Below are positions 62,246 through 64,000 of a stretch of DNA of 64,000 bases, in pieces. Numbering within the stretch: position 1 is the first letter of the stretch; the number at the start of each line of letters is the position of its first letter. The notes below the pieces were generated by a model. It was not told the DNA's origin, searched no databases, and worked only from the letters and a program-made list of their open reading frames with translations. The DNA is from Carnobacterium_B sp040274945 (GTDB taxonomy: Bacteria > Bacillota > Bacilli > Lactobacillales > Carnobacteriaceae): NCBI RefSeq assembly GCF_040274945.1, contig NZ_JBEMAR010000009.1:62001-126000 (forward strand), read 5' to 3'. The position numbers and the translations under genes are program-made.

Positions 62246-63574
62246 TTAACTATTTTGTTCATTAAGAATAATATAAACTACATCTTCATTTGATATTTCA
62301 TCTCCAATTCCAACCTCAATCATCTTAATGTCGGTTTGAGCTGTTAATCCGTGTTTTTCTCCTCGTTTAATATGAAGAATGTCGCCTTTTTTCACATCTC
62401 TCTTCTCGTTCTCAAGTATTAATGTACCTTCTCCACTTATAATGGTTAAAAACTCATCACGAAGTAAATGTTTATGGTACTGTATTTCTTTTCCTTTGTG
62501 TAAACTGATACTCTTGGTTACACAAACACTACCGTCATCATTTTGATTATGTTCTAACACTTTTGACGTTCCCCATGACATTTCCACGTATTTCGGAAAA
62601 TTATCCAGGTGTCCTATATAATCCTTTAATTTAGCACTTTGTATTTTATCAGAAACCAGTATTCCATCTGGACTAGCTACCACAACCATATTTTTAGCAC
62701 CAAGAACGGTTATGGGAATATCTAATTCATTAATGACATGTGTATTTTCGGACTGCTCAGAAGTGATCACTTTTCCAATCGTATTTTTTTTCATGACTTC
62801 TGTCAATGTATTCCAAGTTCCTAAATCTTTCCAAAAGCCGTTGTATTCTACCATCGATATTTTGTCTTCTTTTTCAGTGACCTCATAATCAAAACTGTTT
62901 TTAGGAAGCAGAGAATATTGAGCAAGAACATCTTCATAAGATGAAAATTCTATGTAATTATTTAAGATGTCCATTACATAAGTTGGTTTAAAAACAAAAA
63001 TGCCTCCGTTCCACATAGCTCCTTTTGCAATAATATCAGCAGCTATTGATTCTGAAGGTTTTTCCATAAATCCGGCCACTCTATTATTCCCTTTTAAAAT
63101 ATAACCATACTTTGCGGAAGCATAAGTCGGTTTGATACCTAATAAACCTAAGTTTGTGTCATCTTGTTGGATCAAATTATCTAAATCATATAATTTTTGA
63201 AAAAATGAGACATCCGCAAATGAATCAACTGGCATAACAGCAACAGTTTCATCCTTAGGAGTATTTTTTTTGTAGTATAAATAAGCGGTCGCTAGAGCAA
63301 TTGCCGGGAAAGTATCTCTTCTTTCAGGCTCGACTACCACTTCTACTAAATTTCCTAAATGATTACGAATAGAATTTTCTTGATTTTTCCCTGTAGCGAT
63401 AATAATTTCCGATTCAATACCCGATTGCCTAATTTGTCTGTATACTCTTTGTACCATGGATTCCGGTTCATTATGTTCATTATGAAGAAGCTTCAAAAAT
63501 TGTTTGGAGCGAACATCATTGGATAATGGCCACAGACGTTGACCCGATCCTCCCGATAATAATACAATTTTCAT
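62246..63574 (-). CDS. manC: Mannose-1-phosphate guanylyltransferase (with C-terminal cupin domain)
   Basis: The enzyme makes GDP-mannose from mannose-1-phosphate and GTP. The 442-residue protein has a nucleotidyltransferase domain (about 1-270, LLSGGSGQRLWPLSND and SKQFLKLL, FMEKP, NGGIFVFK) and a C-terminal cupin (about 335-435, YHKHLLRDEFLTIISGEG, KHGLT) which in bifunctional enzymes carries mannose-6-phosphate isomerase. It provides the activated mannose for the cluster. It lies 14 bases after the manB stop. Confidence 0.87.
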   Translation of the reverse strand: MKIVLLSGGSGQRLWPLSNDVRSKQFLKLLHNEHNEPESMVQRVYRQIRQSGIESEIIIATGKNQENSIRNHLGNLVEVVVEPERRDTFPAIALATAYLYYKKNTPKDETVAVMPVDSFADVSFFQKLYDLDNLIQQDDTNLGLLGIKPTYASAKYGYILKGNNRVAGFMEKPSESIAADIIAKGAMWNGGIFVFKPTYVMDILNNYIEFSSYEDVLAQYSLLPKNSFDYEVTEKEDKISMVEYNGFWKDLGTWNTLTEVMKKNTIGKVITSEQSENTHVINELDIPITVLGAKNMVVVASPDGILVSDKIQSAKLKDYIGHLDNFPKYVEMSWGTSKVLEHNQNDDGSVCVTKSISLHKGKEIQYHKHLLRDEFLTIISGEGTLILENEKRDVKKGDILHIKRGEKHGLTAQTDIKMIEVGIGDEISNEDVVYIILNEQNS

Positions 63575-63588
63575 TGAACATACCTGCC

Positions 63589-64000
63589 TTATATTGTTTT
63601 TTGTAATTGAATGTGTAATTTTTCTTCCAATTCTTTTTTTATGTCTACCAATGTTAACGAAGCCGCTCCTAGGGAGTTACCTCTTACTGAATAATAAAAT
63701 TTTATTTTTGGTTCAGTTCCTGATGGTCGAATCGCGATCCAAGAACCATCCATTAAAATAAATTTCAAAACATTTTCAGCAGGAAGATTTTCGATGCCTG
63801 TTAAATAATCTCTAACCTCGATAGTATTTTCTATCAAAGAATGTCCCATTGATCTAGTTTTCTCCATCAAATCAGCAATTTTAGTTATGCCTTCTTTTCC
63901 TTTGAGCGTAACGGAATCTAAATCATCTAGATAAAAACCAAATTCCTGATAGATTTCCTCTAACCGATCAATGACAGTTTTTCCTTGTTCCAAAAGGTTT
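63589..64000 (-). CDS. manB: Phosphomannomutase/phosphoglucomutase, C-terminal part
   Basis: Only the last 137 codons are inside the window; the rest lies to the right. The C-terminal phosphate-binding loop SWIAIRPSGTEPKIKFYYS is typical of the alpha-D-phosphohexomutase family. With manC next to it, it probably converts mannose-6-phosphate to mannose-1-phosphate; phosphoglucomutase activity cannot be excluded from the fragment. Confidence 0.82.
   Translation of the reverse strand, partial: NLLEQGKTVIDRLEEIYQEFGFYLDDLDSVTLKGKEGITKIADLMEKTRSMGHSLIENTIEVRDYLTGIENLPAENVLKFILMDGSWIAIRPSGTEPKIKFYYSVRGNSLGAASLTLVDIKKELEEKLHIQLQKTI

Noticed and set aside
1..64000. tRNA, rRNA, riboswitch and T-box elements
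   Set aside because: No cloverleaf, rRNA motif, T-box sequence or known riboswitch core was recognised by eye; a covariance search would be needed to be certain.

Overview
The window looks like chromosomal DNA of a low-GC Gram-positive lactic acid bacterium, most probably a Carnobacterium or close relative (order Lactobacillales). The grounds are strong GGAGG ribosome binding sites, AT-rich DNA, many PTS permeases, cre-like CcpA sites, glycerol-3-phosphate oxidase GlpO rather than a respiratory dehydrogenase, a GlpK with the HPr-phosphorylatable His232, and no respiratory genes. The genus is an inference; the order-level call is firmer. Most genes lie on the minus strand. No tRNA, rRNA, CRISPR array, prophage or intact insertion sequence was recognised.

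Layout. 1-5 kb: N-acetylmuramic acid (MurNAc) recycling operon mupG-murQ-murP followed by a truncated murR-type regulator, with a divergent histidine phosphatase that shares a palindromic operator. 5-7.5 kb: VanZ-like membrane protein, a 51-bp tandem-repeat tract, and an esterase. 7.5-13.2 kb: complete ribose operon rbsR-K-D-A-C-B with promoter, operator and cre site. 13.4-15 kb: DHFR-like reductase and a double VOC protein. 15-17 kb: second 51-bp repeat tract, then a ComK-family competence regulator convergent with a small alternative sigma factor. 17-20.7 kb: surface protein, an Rgg-type regulator with a divergent small ORF, and another small ORF. 21-26.8 kb: DeoR regulator, PTS EIIBC, TIM-barrel epimerase, RpiB, AlsE-like epimerase and LacI regulator, a probable D-allulose/D-allose PTS pathway with clear operators. 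26.8-32.6 kb: NERD-domain protein, malY-malX with an RpiR regulator, and a decayed PTS permease. 32.9-38.7 kb: a 2-keto-3-deoxygluconate module (kdgK, eda, EIIBCA, ManD-family dehydratase, GntR). 38.8-42 kb: second NERD protein, third 51-bp repeat tract, SGNH hydrolase, CpsB-type tyrosine phosphatase. 42-49.2 kb: glpK-glpO-glpF, an Mga-like regulator and an unusual flavoprotein. 49.2-50.2 kb: remnant of a transposase. 50.2-64 kb: Wzx/Wzy-type surface polysaccharide cluster fed by GDP-mannose (manB-manC), with six glycosyltransferases, pyruvyl and acetyl modification genes, flippase and polymerase.

How it works together. Much of the window is a sugar-acquisition region: each catabolic unit carries its own regulator and visible operator, and several carry cre sites, so they are likely silenced by glucose. 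MurNAc, ribose, allulose/allose, KDG and glycerol all feed lower glycolysis. The right-hand cluster builds a surface polysaccharide. The most interesting signals are the ComK plus sigma-factor pair, the allulose-type operon with a 10-bp phased operator array, the dispersed 51-bp tandem repeat family, the oxidoreductase with Asn at the position of the catalytic Cys42, and the shared operator between MurNAc recycling and a phosphatase of unknown substrate.
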